Shown here in pieces: positions 52,303 through 60,316 of a DNA stretch of 64,000 bases. Under the pieces are notes generated by a model. It saw nothing but the letters and a program-made list of their open reading frames with translations. It ran no database searches and had not been told where the DNA came from. The translations under genes and the position numbers were made by a program. The DNA is taken from the NCBI RefSeq assembly GCF_016742135.1, contig NZ_JACVCG010000005.1:58924-122923 (forward strand). The letters run 5' to 3'. The stretch's first letter is position 1. Every line of letters begins with the position of its first letter. This stretch comes from Brevundimonas sp. (lineage in GTDB: Bacteria > Pseudomonadota > Alphaproteobacteria > Caulobacterales > Caulobacteraceae).

Positions 52303-53334
52303 TCAACGCGCGGTGCCGACAGCCTCCCGGACTGTGGAAAATCCGTCGGCGCGCAGGCGGGCGGCCAGATCCTGCTTGATCCGGCGTACCAGTCCGGGCC
52401 CTTCAAAGATCAGGGCGGAATACAGCTGGATTGCGCTGGCCCCGGCCCGGATGCGGGCATAGGCCTCTGCACCATCGGAAATCCCGCCGACAGCGATCAG
52501 GGGAAGGCGCCCGGCCGAGGCCTCGACCGCCGCCGCCAGCGCCATGGCAGCGCGGGCCTGAAGCGGTGCGCCCGACAGGCCCCCGGCCTCCCCGGCATGG
52601 GCGGACTTCAGGGAGGGGGGACGGTCCAGGGTGGTGTTCGACACGATCAGTCCATCCAGCCCATGCGCCAGGCTGGCCTCCACGATCCGGCCGATGTCCT
52701 CGCCCGGGAGATCCGGCGCGATCTTCAGAAAGACGGGCCGATTGGTCGGCCGCGCCGCCCGGATCCGCGCCAGCAGGGGCTCCAGCGCCTCGACCGTCTG
52801 GAGGCCGCGCAGGCCGGGTGTATTGGGAGAGGATACGTTGACCGTCAGATAGTCGGCCAGTCCCCCCAGCCGTCTCAGCCCCGTCTCATAGTCGGCGATC
52901 CGGTCTGCGGCATCCTTGTTGGCACCCAGATTGGCCCCGACCACGATCCCGGGCGGACGTCGCTCCAGCCGCGCGGCAAAAGCCTCCAGTCCATCGTTGT
53001 TGAACCCCATCCGGTTGATGATGGCCCGGTCCTCTTCCAGCCGGAACAGGCGCGGGCGGGGGTTGCCGGCCTGCGGGCGGGGCGTCACCGAGCCGCATTC
53101 GACAAAACCGAACCCCAGCCCGGCCAGACCCCGGATGGCGACCGCGTTCTTGTCCAGTCCGGCTGCGAGGCCGACGGGGTTGGGCAGGTTCAGGCCCGCC
53201 ACCTCGGTCTTCAGCACGGGATCGTCCGGTGCCACTGCCAGCGGCAGATGGCTGAGCCCCGCGATCGCCAGCTCGTGCGCGCGTTCGGCATCCAGCCGCC
53301 TCAGCAGGGCGGTGCCGATGTCCAGCAGGCTCAT
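52303..53334 (-). CDS. pyrD: Dihydroorotate dehydrogenase (quinone), class 2
   Basis: This membrane-associated FMN enzyme oxidises dihydroorotate to orotate with ubiquinone in pyrimidine synthesis. Its 343 residues start with the class-2 N-terminal helices (MSLLDIGTALLRRLDAERAHELAIAGL). The core follows: NPVGLAAGLDKNAVAIRGLAGLGFGFVECGSVTPRPQAGNPRPRLFRL, then NVSSPNTPGLRGLQ with the catalytic Ser. The C-terminal phosphate site is LIAVGGISDGAEAYARIRAGASAIQLYSALIFEGP. It overlaps the DUF952 gene by 4 nt and precedes the hybrid kinase. Confidence 0.97.
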   Translation of the reverse strand: MSLLDIGTALLRRLDAERAHELAIAGLSHLPLAVAPDDPVLKTEVAGLNLPNPVGLAAGLDKNAVAIRGLAGLGFGFVECGSVTPRPQAGNPRPRLFRLEEDRAIINRMGFNNDGLEAFAARLERRPPGIVVGANLGANKDAADRIADYETGLRRLGGLADYLTVNVSSPNTPGLRGLQTVEALEPLLARIRAARPTNRPVFLKIAPDLPGEDIGRIVEASLAHGLDGLIVSNTTLDRPPSLKSAHAGEAGGLSGAPLQARAAMALAAAVEASAGRLPLIAVGGISDGAEAYARIRAGASAIQLYSALIFEGPGLVRRIKQDLAARLRADGFSTVREAVGTAR

Positions 53335-53693
53335 GCCCTGTCCTCCAGGACCAGTCGACCGTCCGCATCCACGCGACAGGGCTCAATCGCCTGCACAGCG
53401 GACAATGGCAGCGGCGCATACAGATGCGGAAACAGGGCTCCGCCGCGAGAAGGCTCCCAGCGCAGGCCCTCGTCTGGCAGGGCGGCCAGCGCCGCCACCC
53501 GGATCGTCACCTTCAGCAGGTCACGCATGCCGCTGAAATGCCGACGCGCGGTTTCGTCCAGCTGGTCGGCGGTCGACATGTGAATATAGCCGTCGCGGAG
53601 GTCGACAGCCGATCCGGGATAGGCTCCGTCCGCCGTTGCGATCCGCCAGTCCCCGGCATCCACCAGTTTGAAGATCACCTCGGGACCGGTCAC
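53331..53693 (-). CDS. DUF952 family protein
   Basis: This 120-residue cytosolic protein has the DUF952 core: VIFKLVDAGDWRIATADGAYPGSAVDLRDGYIHMSTADQLDETARRHFSGMRDLLKVTI and LRWEPSRGGALFPHLYAPLPLSAV. The family is small (~110 residues) and of unknown biochemistry. It commonly lies just upstream of pyrD in Alphaproteobacteria, as here with a 4-nt overlap, and downstream of sixA, also by a 4-nt overlap. Confidence 0.92.
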   Translation of the reverse strand: MTGPEVIFKLVDAGDWRIATADGAYPGSAVDLRDGYIHMSTADQLDETARRHFSGMRDLLKVTIRVAALAALPDEGLRWEPSRGGALFPHLYAPLPLSAVQAIEPCRVDADGRLVLEDRA

Positions 53694-54196
53694 GCCTCCG
53701 CCCCGGCATCGTCGGGCCGGATCAGGCCCTCCAGGGCATATCGCCCGGCGGCATCGACCGAAAAGATCGCAGCCATGCCGGTCGGAAAACCACTGCTGAG
53801 GCGCTCCAGAACCGAGGGTGCCGCTGCCCCCTCGATCAGCAGTTCGACCGCCAGCTGGTGGATACCGGGATTGTGTCCGATCAGGATCAGACAGCCGGCC
53901 GCGTCCATCTCGGCCTCGATGCGGGCCCGCAGGAGATCGGGGTCGGCTTCGTAGAGGTCGTCCATGATGGCCACCTCGACATCCCCCATGCTGTCATGGA
54001 CGATATCCCAGGTCTGGCGGGTCCGCGCGGCCCCGGACACCAGCGCCCGGTCCGGCCTGAGCCTGCGGAGCGCCAGCGCCTTGCCGACGCGCACGGCATC
54101 CTCGCGACCGCGGGCCGCCAGGGGTCGGTCCTTGTCCCGCCCGGAGGGAGAGCCGCGTTCGGCCTTGGCATGGCGCATCAGGATCAGTCGGTGCAT
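53690..54196 (-). CDS. SixA-type phosphohistidine phosphatase
   Basis: This 168-residue member of the histidine phosphatase superfamily has the RHG-like motif LILMRHAKAERGSPSGRDKDRPLAARGREDAVRVG with catalytic His in RHAK. The second His is in ILIGHNPGIHQLAVELL. The short form without a cap domain resembles SixA, which dephosphorylates phosphohistidine in HPt or NPr proteins in E. coli. A hybrid kinase is encoded in the same transcription unit, so a role in quenching a phosphorelay is possible but unproven. It starts 9 nt after the methyltransferase stop. Confidence 0.9.
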   Translation of the reverse strand: MHRLILMRHAKAERGSPSGRDKDRPLAARGREDAVRVGKALALRRLRPDRALVSGAARTRQTWDIVHDSMGDVEVAIMDDLYEADPDLLRARIEAEMDAAGCLILIGHNPGIHQLAVELLIEGAAAPSVLERLSSGFPTGMAAIFSVDAAGRYALEGLIRPDDAGAEA

Positions 54197-54205
54197 GGCG
54201 ACGAT

Positions 54206-54967
54206 CTAGGCGTGTTCGCACGGCTGGACCAGAGCCCGGCTTGCGCCGCGGCCCGCCGGCGTGGGCTGAAGGACCGCGCCCCGCAGCGGGACCCGCTCGG
54301 CGACCCCGACCGGCTGCACCCGGGCATAGGCATGCCGTGTGGCTTCCAGCAGGATCAGACCGGCCGCTCCCGGCACCACCCGGCGGCCGATCTGTTCGAA
54401 GCCGTCCGCCATGCCGTACAGCACCGGCCAGGGGGGCACATAAAGGGTCTGCGACCAGGCGGCGGGCTCCAGCCCTCCCTCGCGCACCAGACGCTCCAGC
54501 TGACGCCGCGTAAAGGGGCGACCGTGACCAAAGGGGGTGCTCTCGGCCCGGGCCCAGAGGCCGCCACGCGCCGCGGCGACAAGGATGATCCGGCCCGCAG
54601 GCGTCAGCACCCGGATCGCCTCGGCCATCAGGGCGCGGACGTCATCGGCTTCCTCAAGGGCGTGAACCACCAGCACGCGATCAAAACTGCCGGCGGCAAA
54701 GGGCAGGGCCCGGTCATCGACCAGCACCGAGCGGTTGCGGCCCCCCCGTGGCCAGGCCTCGACCCCCTGTCCCGAAGGCATGGCGGCGATCAGGCGGCGC
54801 GCGCCGACGAAGGCCCCTAGCCATGGGGTGGCGTAACCCAGCCCCAGAACATCCAGCCCCTCAGCCTCACCCCAGGCGGTCTCCAGCCGCTCGGCCAGCA
54901 GCCGCCGGACCAGCCGTCCCGACGGCTCGCCATAGAACAGTCTCAGATCCTCGATGGCCATCCGCAT
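54206..54967 (-). CDS. Class I SAM-dependent methyltransferase
   Basis: This 253-residue protein has the class I methyltransferase layout. A degenerate motif I is VLGLGYATPWLGAF, motif II-like VLVDDRALPFAAGSFDRVLVVHALEEADDVRALMAEAIRVLTPAGRIILVA, and post-motif RRQLERLVREGGLEPAAW. It is typically found next to gloB in Alphaproteobacteria, as here, with divergent starts 47 nt apart. Substrate unknown. First gene of the minus-strand series methyltransferase-sixA-DUF952-pyrD-hybrid kinase. It may start at Met3. Confidence 0.87.
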   Translation of the reverse strand: MRMAIEDLRLFYGEPSGRLVRRLLAERLETAWGEAEGLDVLGLGYATPWLGAFVGARRLIAAMPSGQGVEAWPRGGRNRSVLVDDRALPFAAGSFDRVLVVHALEEADDVRALMAEAIRVLTPAGRIILVAAARGGLWARAESTPFGHGRPFTRRQLERLVREGGLEPAAWSQTLYVPPWPVLYGMADGFEQIGRRVVPGAAGLILLEATRHAYARVQPVGVAERVPLRGAVLQPTPAGRGASRALVQPCEHA

Positions 54968-55014
54968 GCGCGGAGGATAGCCCCGGACTGCCCGTCCCTG
55001 CTAGGGTCCGGGCC

Positions 55015-55743
55015 ATGTCTCTGGATGTGCACCTGTTCCCCTGCCTGTCGGACAACTACGGCCTGCTGGTCCGCGACCGGGCCACCGGCACCGTCGCCGC
55101 CATCGACACCCCCGATGCCGACCGGATCCTTGAGGAGCTTGAGGGTCTGGGATGGGGCCGTCTGGACCTGATCCTCAACACCCACTGGCACCCGGACCAC
55201 ACGGGCGGCAATGCCGCGCTGAAGGCCGCCACGGGCTGCGTCATTCACGGGCCCGAGGAGGTCCGTCGCGCCGCCCCCCTCGACCATGTGATCGTGGATG
55301 GAGACACGGTGTCCGTGGGTCAGACCCGGCTTCGGGTCACCGCCGCCCCCGGCCATACGCTCGGCCATGTGGTGCTGCATGATGTCGAGGGGCACACGGC
55401 CTTTGTTGGCGATGTGCTGTTCACGCTCGGCTGCGGGCGACTGTTCGAAGGCACGCCCGACCAGATGTGGGCCAGCCTCTCGGCGCTGATGGCGTGGCCG
55501 GATAAGACGGTCCTCTGGTGCGCCCATGAATACACCGCGTCGAATGCCCGGTTTGCCCTGAGCGTCGATGACCGCTCCGAGCTGCGCGACCATGTCGCGG
55601 GCCTCATGCGCCGGATCGAGGCAGGCCAGCCGACCGTTCCCACCACCCTGGGTGCCGAGCGGCGGTTCAACCCGTTCCTGACCGCCGGAGACGCCGCGAC
55701 CTTTGCCGAGCGACGCGCGGCCAAGGACGGCTTTCGCGGCTGA
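55015..55743 (+). CDS. gloB: Hydroxyacylglutathione hydrolase (glyoxalase II)
   Basis: GloB cleaves S-lactoylglutathione to lactate and glutathione in methylglyoxal detoxification. ATG 55015 (MSLDVHLFPCLSDNYGLLV) is chosen because the family starts there; the ORF-track start runs into the divergent gene. The 242 residues carry the metallo-beta-lactamase motif THWHPDHTGGN, a second His in APGHTLGHVV, Asp in FVGDVLFTLGCGRLFEG and the C-terminal GAERRFNPFL that binds glutathione. The enzyme is complete and fits with gshA at the right end of the window. Confidence 0.97.
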   Translation: MSLDVHLFPCLSDNYGLLVRDRATGTVAAIDTPDADRILEELEGLGWGRLDLILNTHWHPDHTGGNAALKAATGCVIHGPEEVRRAAPLDHVIVDGDTVSVGQTRLRVTAAPGHTLGHVVLHDVEGHTAFVGDVLFTLGCGRLFEGTPDQMWASLSALMAWPDKTVLWCAHEYTASNARFALSVDDRSELRDHVAGLMRRIEAGQPTVPTTLGAERRFNPFLTAGDAATFAERRAAKDGFRG

Positions 55744-55744
55744 T

Positions 55745-56536
55745 CTATTGCGTTTCCGAAATGACCCGCACGATCCGCGCCGAGGACGGGCGACCGGCGA
55801 AACCGGCATCGGCATCGATCACGATCCGCAGCGTGCCCCGTGAAAAACTGACCTGACGCGGCCCGACGTCCGTGATGATGATCCGGCGGACCCGGGCCAC
55901 ATCCCGCCGCAGATTGGGCGAGCGGGCCATGCGGACAATGGCGTCCACCGCCGTCGACAGGGCATCGGTGGCCACCGCCTCCGAGCCCGGCTGGATATCC
56001 ATGTCCACCACGACTAGTTCACCGACCGCGCGCGTGGCCCGGTCGCTCTGGCGCAGGATGAAGTCCATCAGCTGAAAGGCGGTCAGGGTGGGGGCCAGCA
56101 GTTCCGGCGCAGGACCGGCCAGAGAGACCGGCGCGCCCTGCGGGGCGGCGGTCGTGTAGAGGGTCATACCCCCATTGGGGGTCACCCGGAGAACCTGATC
56201 CCCGGCATCGTTGCGAAAAATCACATCCCCGCGCGGAGCCGGCGACGGACGCAGCACCCAGACCTCGGTCGAGCGGTCGAACCGCATCAGCGTCCCGTTG
56301 CCAGACCGATCAAGAATAAAGCCCTGGCCGGTCTCGGACACATAGCGACCACTGTCGGGCAGGCTGGTGGCGGGGCCCCTGTCCCTCTGGGACCGGGAGT
56401 CCTCGCTCTGGAAGTTGGCGCTGACCTGGGCATGGCCGGGCAGGGCCAGGCACAGCCAGCCGAAGACCATCACCCCCACCGTTACGGCAAGGGGTGCCGG
56501 GCGCCGTGTCGCTCCGACCTGTCTCCCGCTGTTCAT
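55745..56536 (-). CDS. Exported DUF4908-type protein
   Basis: This 263-residue protein has an N-terminal signal (PLAVTVGVMVFGWLCLALPGHAQ, cleavage after GHA). Two parts follow: a beta-rich segment (~60-130; GRYVSETGQGFILDRSGNGTLMRFDRSTEVWVLRPSPAPRGDVIFRNDAGDQVLRVTPNGGMTLY) and a C-terminal segment (LTAFQLMDFILRQSDRATRAVGELVVVDMDIQ...AVDAIVRMARSPNLRRDVARVRRIIITD). I recall this two-part layout as DUF4908 in Caulobacter relatives; the name is from memory. A TonB-like C-terminal strand at the end (RGTLRIVIDADAGFAGRPSSARI) suggests a periplasmic role. It converges on gloB, 1 nt apart. Confidence 0.75.
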   Translation of the reverse strand: MNSGRQVGATRRPAPLAVTVGVMVFGWLCLALPGHAQVSANFQSEDSRSQRDRGPATSLPDSGRYVSETGQGFILDRSGNGTLMRFDRSTEVWVLRPSPAPRGDVIFRNDAGDQVLRVTPNGGMTLYTTAAPQGAPVSLAGPAPELLAPTLTAFQLMDFILRQSDRATRAVGELVVVDMDIQPGSEAVATDALSTAVDAIVRMARSPNLRRDVARVRRIIITDVGPRQVSFSRGTLRIVIDADAGFAGRPSSARIVRVISETQ

Positions 56537-56584
56537 GGATTGAGGGATGACTCCCCACCCCGGCAGATTTTAGGCAAGGCCGGC

Positions 56585-57310
56585 TCAGCCAACCAGATAC
56601 TGACCGCCGTTCAGCGACAGGGTGCAGCCTGTGACATATCCGGCACGTTCCCCGGCCAGCCAGGACACCATGTCGGCGATCTCCTCGCCCTTGCCCAGCC
56701 GTCCGACCGGGATCTGGGCGATGATGGCGTCCAGCACCTTCTGGTCCATGGCCCCGACCATTTCTGTGTCGATATAGCCCGGAGCGATACAGTTTACGGT
56801 GACGCCCTTCCTCGCATTCTCGAGCGCCAGAGCCTTGGTGAAGCCGATCATGCCGGCCTTGGCGGCGGAATAGTTGGTCTGGCCGATCTGACCCTTCTGG
56901 CCGTTGATCGAGCTGATGTTGACGATCCGGCCAAAGCCCCGGTCGCGCATGCCGCCGATCACCTGGCGGGTCATGTTGAACACGGAATCCATGTTCACCC
57001 GGATCACATCGGACCACTGGTCCGCGGTCATCTTGTGGAAGAAGCCGTCGCGGGTGATGCCGGCATTGTTGACCAGCACCTCGATCGGTCCCAGTTCGGC
57101 CTCGACCTCCTGAACGGCGCGGGCGCAGTCGTCGAACGAGCCGACGTTGCCCTTGACCACCATGACGCCCAGCTCGCGAGCCGTGGCCTCGGCCGCCTCG
57201 GTATTGCCGGAATAGCCCGCGGCGACGGCCATGCCGTCTTCCTTCAGGCGTTGAACGATTGCCTTGCCGATGCCCCGGGTTCCCCCGGTGACCAGTGCCA
57301 CCCGTGCCAT
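56585..57310 (-). CDS. phbB: Acetoacetyl-CoA reductase (short-chain dehydrogenase)
   Basis: PhbB reduces acetoacetyl-CoA to (R)-3-hydroxybutyryl-CoA with NADPH for polyhydroxybutyrate. The 241 residues have the Rossmann motif LVTGGTRGIGKAIVQ, NNAGITRDGFFHKMT (PhbB-type), the catalytic Ser in IVNISSINGQKGQIGQTNYSAAKAGMIGFTKALA with YxxxK, and PGYIDTEM followed by LNGGQYLVG at the end. The KMT and INGQKGQ segments favour PhbB over FabG. No phbA or phaC is in the window. Confidence 0.92.
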   Translation of the reverse strand: MARVALVTGGTRGIGKAIVQRLKEDGMAVAAGYSGNTEAAEATARELGVMVVKGNVGSFDDCARAVQEVEAELGPIEVLVNNAGITRDGFFHKMTADQWSDVIRVNMDSVFNMTRQVIGGMRDRGFGRIVNISSINGQKGQIGQTNYSAAKAGMIGFTKALALENARKGVTVNCIAPGYIDTEMVGAMDQKVLDAIIAQIPVGRLGKGEEIADMVSWLAGERAGYVTGCTLSLNGGQYLVG

Positions 57311-57409
57311 ATGCAGTCCTTCGCGTTTCCGGTGCGGGGAGCGTCTGCGTGCGCCCCTCCGTCCCCCAAGCCTTAACGAAACACGGGGTTCCCGGCTAGG
57401 GCAGCTTCT

Positions 57410-58471
57410 TCACAGCTGTGCCATATCCAGCACGAAGCGATAGCGCACGTCGGACTTCTGCATCCGCGCATAGGCCTCGTTGATCTGTGACGGAGCGATC
57501 ACCTCGATGTCACAGGCGATGTCGTGTTCGGCGCAGAAGTCGAGCATTTCCTGCGTCTCGCGGATGCCGCCGATCAGCGAGCCGGCCACGGAGCGACGGC
57601 GCCACAGAAGGGGCATGGCATACACCGGCAGGCCCTCGGTCGTCAGGCCCAGCATGACCATGGTGCCGTCTCGGGCCAGCAGGTTCAGATGCCCGGCGAT
57701 CTCATGCGTAGCCGAGACGGTATTGATGATCAGGTCGAACTTTTCGGTCGAGGCCGCCATCGCCGCCTTGTCCGAGTTGATCAGGAAATGCTTCGCCCCC
57801 ATGCGTTCGGCATCGGCCTTCTTGCGGTCCGACGTCGACAGGACGGTGACCTCTGCCCCCATGGCCGCGGCCAGCTTGACCGCCATATGGCCGAGGCCGC
57901 CCAGGCCGACGACCGCCACCTTTGAGCCCGGGCCGACCTTCCAGTGGCGCAATGGCGACCAGGTGGTGATCCCGGCGCACAGCAAGGGGGCTGCGGCATC
58001 CAGCGGAAGGGCGTCCGGAATGCGCAACACATAGTTCTGGTCGACGGTGATCCGGTCGGAATAGCCGCCCTGGGTGATCTTTTGCCCGACCTCTGCCCCC
58101 TTCGGATCGGGCGAACCATACGTCTGCGTCATGCCCGGGACGCAGTACTGTTCCAGCCCTTCCTGGCAGGAGGCGCAGGTCCGGCAGCTGTCGACCATGC
58201 AGCCAACACCGACCCGGTCGCCTTCCCTGAAGCGCGTGACGTTCGCTCCGACCGCCGTCACCACGCCGGCGATCTCATGCCCGGGCACGATCGGATAGCG
58301 GGTTCCGCCGCCCAGTTCATTCCGGGCCACATGCAGGTCGGAGTGGCAGACACCGCAGTATCTGATCTCGATCGCCACATCGTCCGGACCCGGATCGCGC
58401 CGGTCAAAGGCCCAGGGCTCGAGCGGCTTGTCGGCGGCGACGGCGGCAAACGCGCGGGTGGCGATGGGCAT
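57410..58471 (-). CDS. NADP(H)-dependent zinc alcohol/aldehyde dehydrogenase (YahK/cinnamyl type)
   Basis: This 353-residue medium-chain dehydrogenase has the catalytic zinc in YCGVCHSDLHVARNELGG and VPGHEIAGVV, and the structural zinc in SCRTCASCQEGLEQYC. The coenzyme site is VAVVGLGGLGHMAVKLAAAMG followed by a Ser-Arg-Lys-rich loop (STSDRKK) typical of NADPH preference. The segment QTYGSPDPKGAEVGQKITQGGYSDRITV resembles E. coli YahK, a broad aldehyde reductase. No operon partner; it lies between phbB and the GFA gene on the same strand. Confidence 0.93.
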   Translation of the reverse strand: MPIATRAFAAVAADKPLEPWAFDRRDPGPDDVAIEIRYCGVCHSDLHVARNELGGGTRYPIVPGHEIAGVVTAVGANVTRFREGDRVGVGCMVDSCRTCASCQEGLEQYCVPGMTQTYGSPDPKGAEVGQKITQGGYSDRITVDQNYVLRIPDALPLDAAAPLLCAGITTWSPLRHWKVGPGSKVAVVGLGGLGHMAVKLAAAMGAEVTVLSTSDRKKADAERMGAKHFLINSDKAAMAASTEKFDLIINTVSATHEIAGHLNLLARDGTMVMLGLTTEGLPVYAMPLLWRRRSVAGSLIGGIRETQEMLDFCAEHDIACDIEVIAPSQINEAYARMQKSDVRYRFVLDMAQL

Positions 58472-58532
58472 GGGGCGTATCCTTCAGAGGGCTATCCGCT
58501 ACAGGTGTCCATGGCGGACAATCGGCGCAACC

Positions 58533-58907
58533 CTACCATTCGTTTCGCCCGTCGACATGCCGGATCGGCACGGCGGCCAGGTCCAGCCCCTCGAACAGCC
58601 GGGCATTGAGGACCACCCGGGCAGGCCGCACCTCGCCGTCATCCGTCGTCCAGGCCGGCACCTCGGCATGGACCGCGCAGCCACAGGTCGCGCAGTGGTA
58701 AAAGGTCATCATCCGGTCGCCCCACTCATAGGGCGTCAAGAGCGCGGGCGTGAGAGTGAGTTGAACCGCCGCAGGCGCGTAATATGCGGCCAAGGTTCCC
58801 CGCTTGGTGCAGGTGGTGCAGGTGCAGTGAGTGACGGTTTCGGGTGCTGCCGCCGCGAACCGCTGGGCCCCGCAGTGACAGCTGCCCCGCAGGAGCTCAC
58901 CGGTCAT
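58533..58907 (-). CDS. GFA (glutathione-dependent formaldehyde-activating) family protein
   Basis: ATG 58907 (MTGELLRGSCHCGAQRFAAAAP) gives 124 residues; the ORF-track start 72 codons upstream lies inside the DUF72 gene. The zinc ligands are in GSCHCG, THCTCTTCTKRG and YHCATCGCAVHAE, the normal GFA set. GFA proteins bind zinc and were named for Paracoccus Gfa; most members have no proven activity. The start overlaps the DUF72 stop by 4 nt, so the two genes are coupled. Confidence 0.92.
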   Translation of the reverse strand: MTGELLRGSCHCGAQRFAAAAPETVTHCTCTTCTKRGTLAAYYAPAAVQLTLTPALLTPYEWGDRMMTFYHCATCGCAVHAEVPAWTTDDGEVRPARVVLNARLFEGLDLAAVPIRHVDGRNEW

Positions 58908-59653
58908 TCCACGCGCTCGATCAGGGCCATGGCGGCCGCCGGATTCCGGACCTTGGCCCCGGCGATCATATAAGCGAACACATCGCCCCGCTTCGCCCAG
59001 CCCCGCAGGCGGTCTGCGGCGGCGTCGAGTTCGGCGGGCGACATGCCGGTCGGCTCGTCCTCGCGGCTCGACATCAGCCGGGCATAGGAAAAGTCTGCGG
59101 TCGGTTGATCGATGCGCGGCCATTCCGGCGCCTCATCATCCTCGGCATAGACGATGGCACAGCCGTATTTCGCCGCCAGATCATAGAATTCCTGGGCGTC
59201 GAAGCTGGGGTGCCGAACCTCCAGCGCATGACGCAGGCGAAGGCCGTCCTTCTCCTTCGGCAAGAGCTTCAGAAAGCCCTCGAAATCGACCGGATCGAAC
59301 TTCTTGGTCGCCATGAACTGCCAGTTGATCGGCCCCAGCCTGTCGCCCAGCGCCGTCAGGCCCTGATCCAGAAACCGGTCAAAGCTCTCCTGGCCCTCGG
59401 ACAGCACCTTGCGATTGGTGCAATAGCGGCTGGCCTTGACGGCAAAGACGAAACCGTCGGGCGTCTCGTCGCGCCACTTCATCCAGCTGTCGGGCTTGAA
59501 GGTCGAATAATAGGTGCCGTTGATCTCGATCGAGGTCAGCTTTCCGGCCGCGTATTCCAGCTCGCGCTTCTGGACCAGGCCTTCGGGATAGAAGACGCCC
59601 CGCCAGGGCTCATAGGTCCAGCCGCCGATGCCGATGTGGATGGGATTAGTCAT
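58904..59653 (-). CDS. DUF72 (YecE-like) family protein
   Basis: This 249-residue TIM-barrel-like protein starts MTNPIHIGIGGWTYEPWRGVFYPEGLVQKRELEYAAGKLTSIEINGTYYSTFKPDSW, the normal DUF72 N-terminus. Further matches are FAVKASRYCTNRKVLSEG, GPINWQFMATKKF, LRHALEVRHPSF and YARLMSS near the C-terminus. The function of the family is not known. Its ATG overlaps the stop codon of the upstream accessory gene (TAATG), so it is coupled to the small-gene locus upstream and to GFA downstream. Confidence 0.93.
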   Translation of the reverse strand: MTNPIHIGIGGWTYEPWRGVFYPEGLVQKRELEYAAGKLTSIEINGTYYSTFKPDSWMKWRDETPDGFVFAVKASRYCTNRKVLSEGQESFDRFLDQGLTALGDRLGPINWQFMATKKFDPVDFEGFLKLLPKEKDGLRLRHALEVRHPSFDAQEFYDLAAKYGCAIVYAEDDEAPEWPRIDQPTADFSYARLMSSREDEPTGMSPAELDAAADRLRGWAKRGDVFAYMIAGAKVRNPAAAMALIERVE

Positions 59654-60066
59654 TAACCTTCTGCCACCAAATCAAGCCACTTCGCTATTTTTTCCGCCTC
59701 AGACCTAGTAATGTCGTCGGGCACAACAAAACGGAAAGGCTTGTCGCGCTTAAGCACGAAAACCTGGACCCCGACTTCCAAATTTTCACTTTCTGGCAAT
59801 GGGTTAGGGCTCTCGGGCGATGGCGTCGGGCTTACCACACCCGGTGTAGGGGGCGGTACGGGTCGATTTAAGGCCTTTACAATACGCGAGGGTCGGCTCC
59901 GGCGGCCAGGCACGAATGTGCCATGACCAGCCGCTGCAAGGTCCTGCAGTGACGACACCACCTCATGGCGCGCCAGTTTGAGCCTCTTCTCTATGAGCTC
60001 CACCGGGACTTCATTTTCCCTCGTGGACCAAATGAAATCAGCGATTGCTTGAGTTGCATTATCCAT
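59653..60066 (-). CDS. Putative winged-helix protein of the accessory patch
   Basis: ATG 60066 (MDNATQAIADFIWSTRENEVPVELIEKRLKLARHEVVSSLQDLAAAGHGTFVPGRRSRPSRIVK) is chosen over the ORF-track start, which overlaps the upstream 50-codon gene. The N-terminal ~65 residues look like a winged helix-turn-helix, ending in a wing motif GRRxxPSR. A Pro/Ser-rich linker (~72-98) follows, then a short C-terminal domain: VQVFVLKRDKPFRFVVPDDITRSEAEKIAKWLDLVAEG. The product is 137 residues. The gene is visibly lower in GC than its surroundings. Its stop (TAATG) overlaps the DUF72 start. I do not recognise the family; DNA binding is an inference. Confidence 0.62.
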   Translation of the reverse strand: MDNATQAIADFIWSTRENEVPVELIEKRLKLARHEVVSSLQDLAAAGHGTFVPGRRSRPSRIVKALNRPVPPPTPGVVSPTPSPESPNPLPESENLEVGVQVFVLKRDKPFRFVVPDDITRSEAEKIAKWLDLVAEG

Positions 60067-60073
60067 AGGTTTC

Positions 60074-60226
60074 TTAGCCCTCAAGGCGGCTGGGATGCCC
60101 GCGACGCCCGATCTTGAAATCAGCGATTCCCTTGAACGCGATAGCTTGGAACATAGCAATGACGGCGGCGCGGGTGAACCCAGTATCCTTGACGGCTTCG
60201 TCGACGGTGTAAACTGTCTTGATCAT
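60074..60226 (-). CDS. 50-codon gene sharing the GRRxxPSR motif (not in the ORF track)
   Basis: ATG 60226 is preceded by AGGAGATAAGAG, a strong ribosome site. The protein reads MIKTVYTVDEAVKDTGFTRA through FKIGRRGHPSRLEG and ends with TAA at 60074, seven bases before the next gene. VDEAVKDTGFTRAAVIAMFQAI looks like a helix-turn-helix segment, and GRRGHPSR repeats the wing motif of the 137-codon neighbour (GRRSRPSR). It could be a mini regulator or a shortened relative of its neighbour. A plausible promoter precedes it. It is too short for the ORF track, hence not listed there. Confidence 0.62.
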   Translation of the reverse strand: MIKTVYTVDEAVKDTGFTRAAVIAMFQAIAFKGIADFKIGRRGHPSRLEG

Positions 60227-60268
60227 CTCTTATCTCCTGATTTTGGCGTAAGCGCCTCGAGCAGGACC

Positions 60269-60311
60269 CTTGTAGCAACCTTGTTTTGAGCCGTCAACAA
60301 CCTTGTACAAG
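60269..60311 (-). promoter_or_regulatory. Promoter with three helically phased ACAAGG repeats and a CTTGTACAAG palindrome
   Basis: On the minus strand there is TTGACG (60297-60292), a 17-bp spacer and TACAAG (60274-60269), a reasonable sigma-70-type promoter ~43 nt before the 50-codon gene. ACAAGG occurs three times, at plus-strand CCTTGT positions 60268, 60279 and 60301, i.e. 11 and 22 bp apart, one and two helical turns. The first repeat lies within the perfect palindrome CTTGTACAAG (60302-60311). The arrangement suggests a cooperative operator. Confidence 0.55.
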
Positions 60312-60316
60312 ACAGT

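Noticed and set aside
54748-55014. N-terminal extension of gloB in the ORF track
   Set aside because: It overlaps the divergent methyltransferase gene and its composition is Pro/Arg/Ala-rich. Glyoxalase II homology starts at Met 55015.
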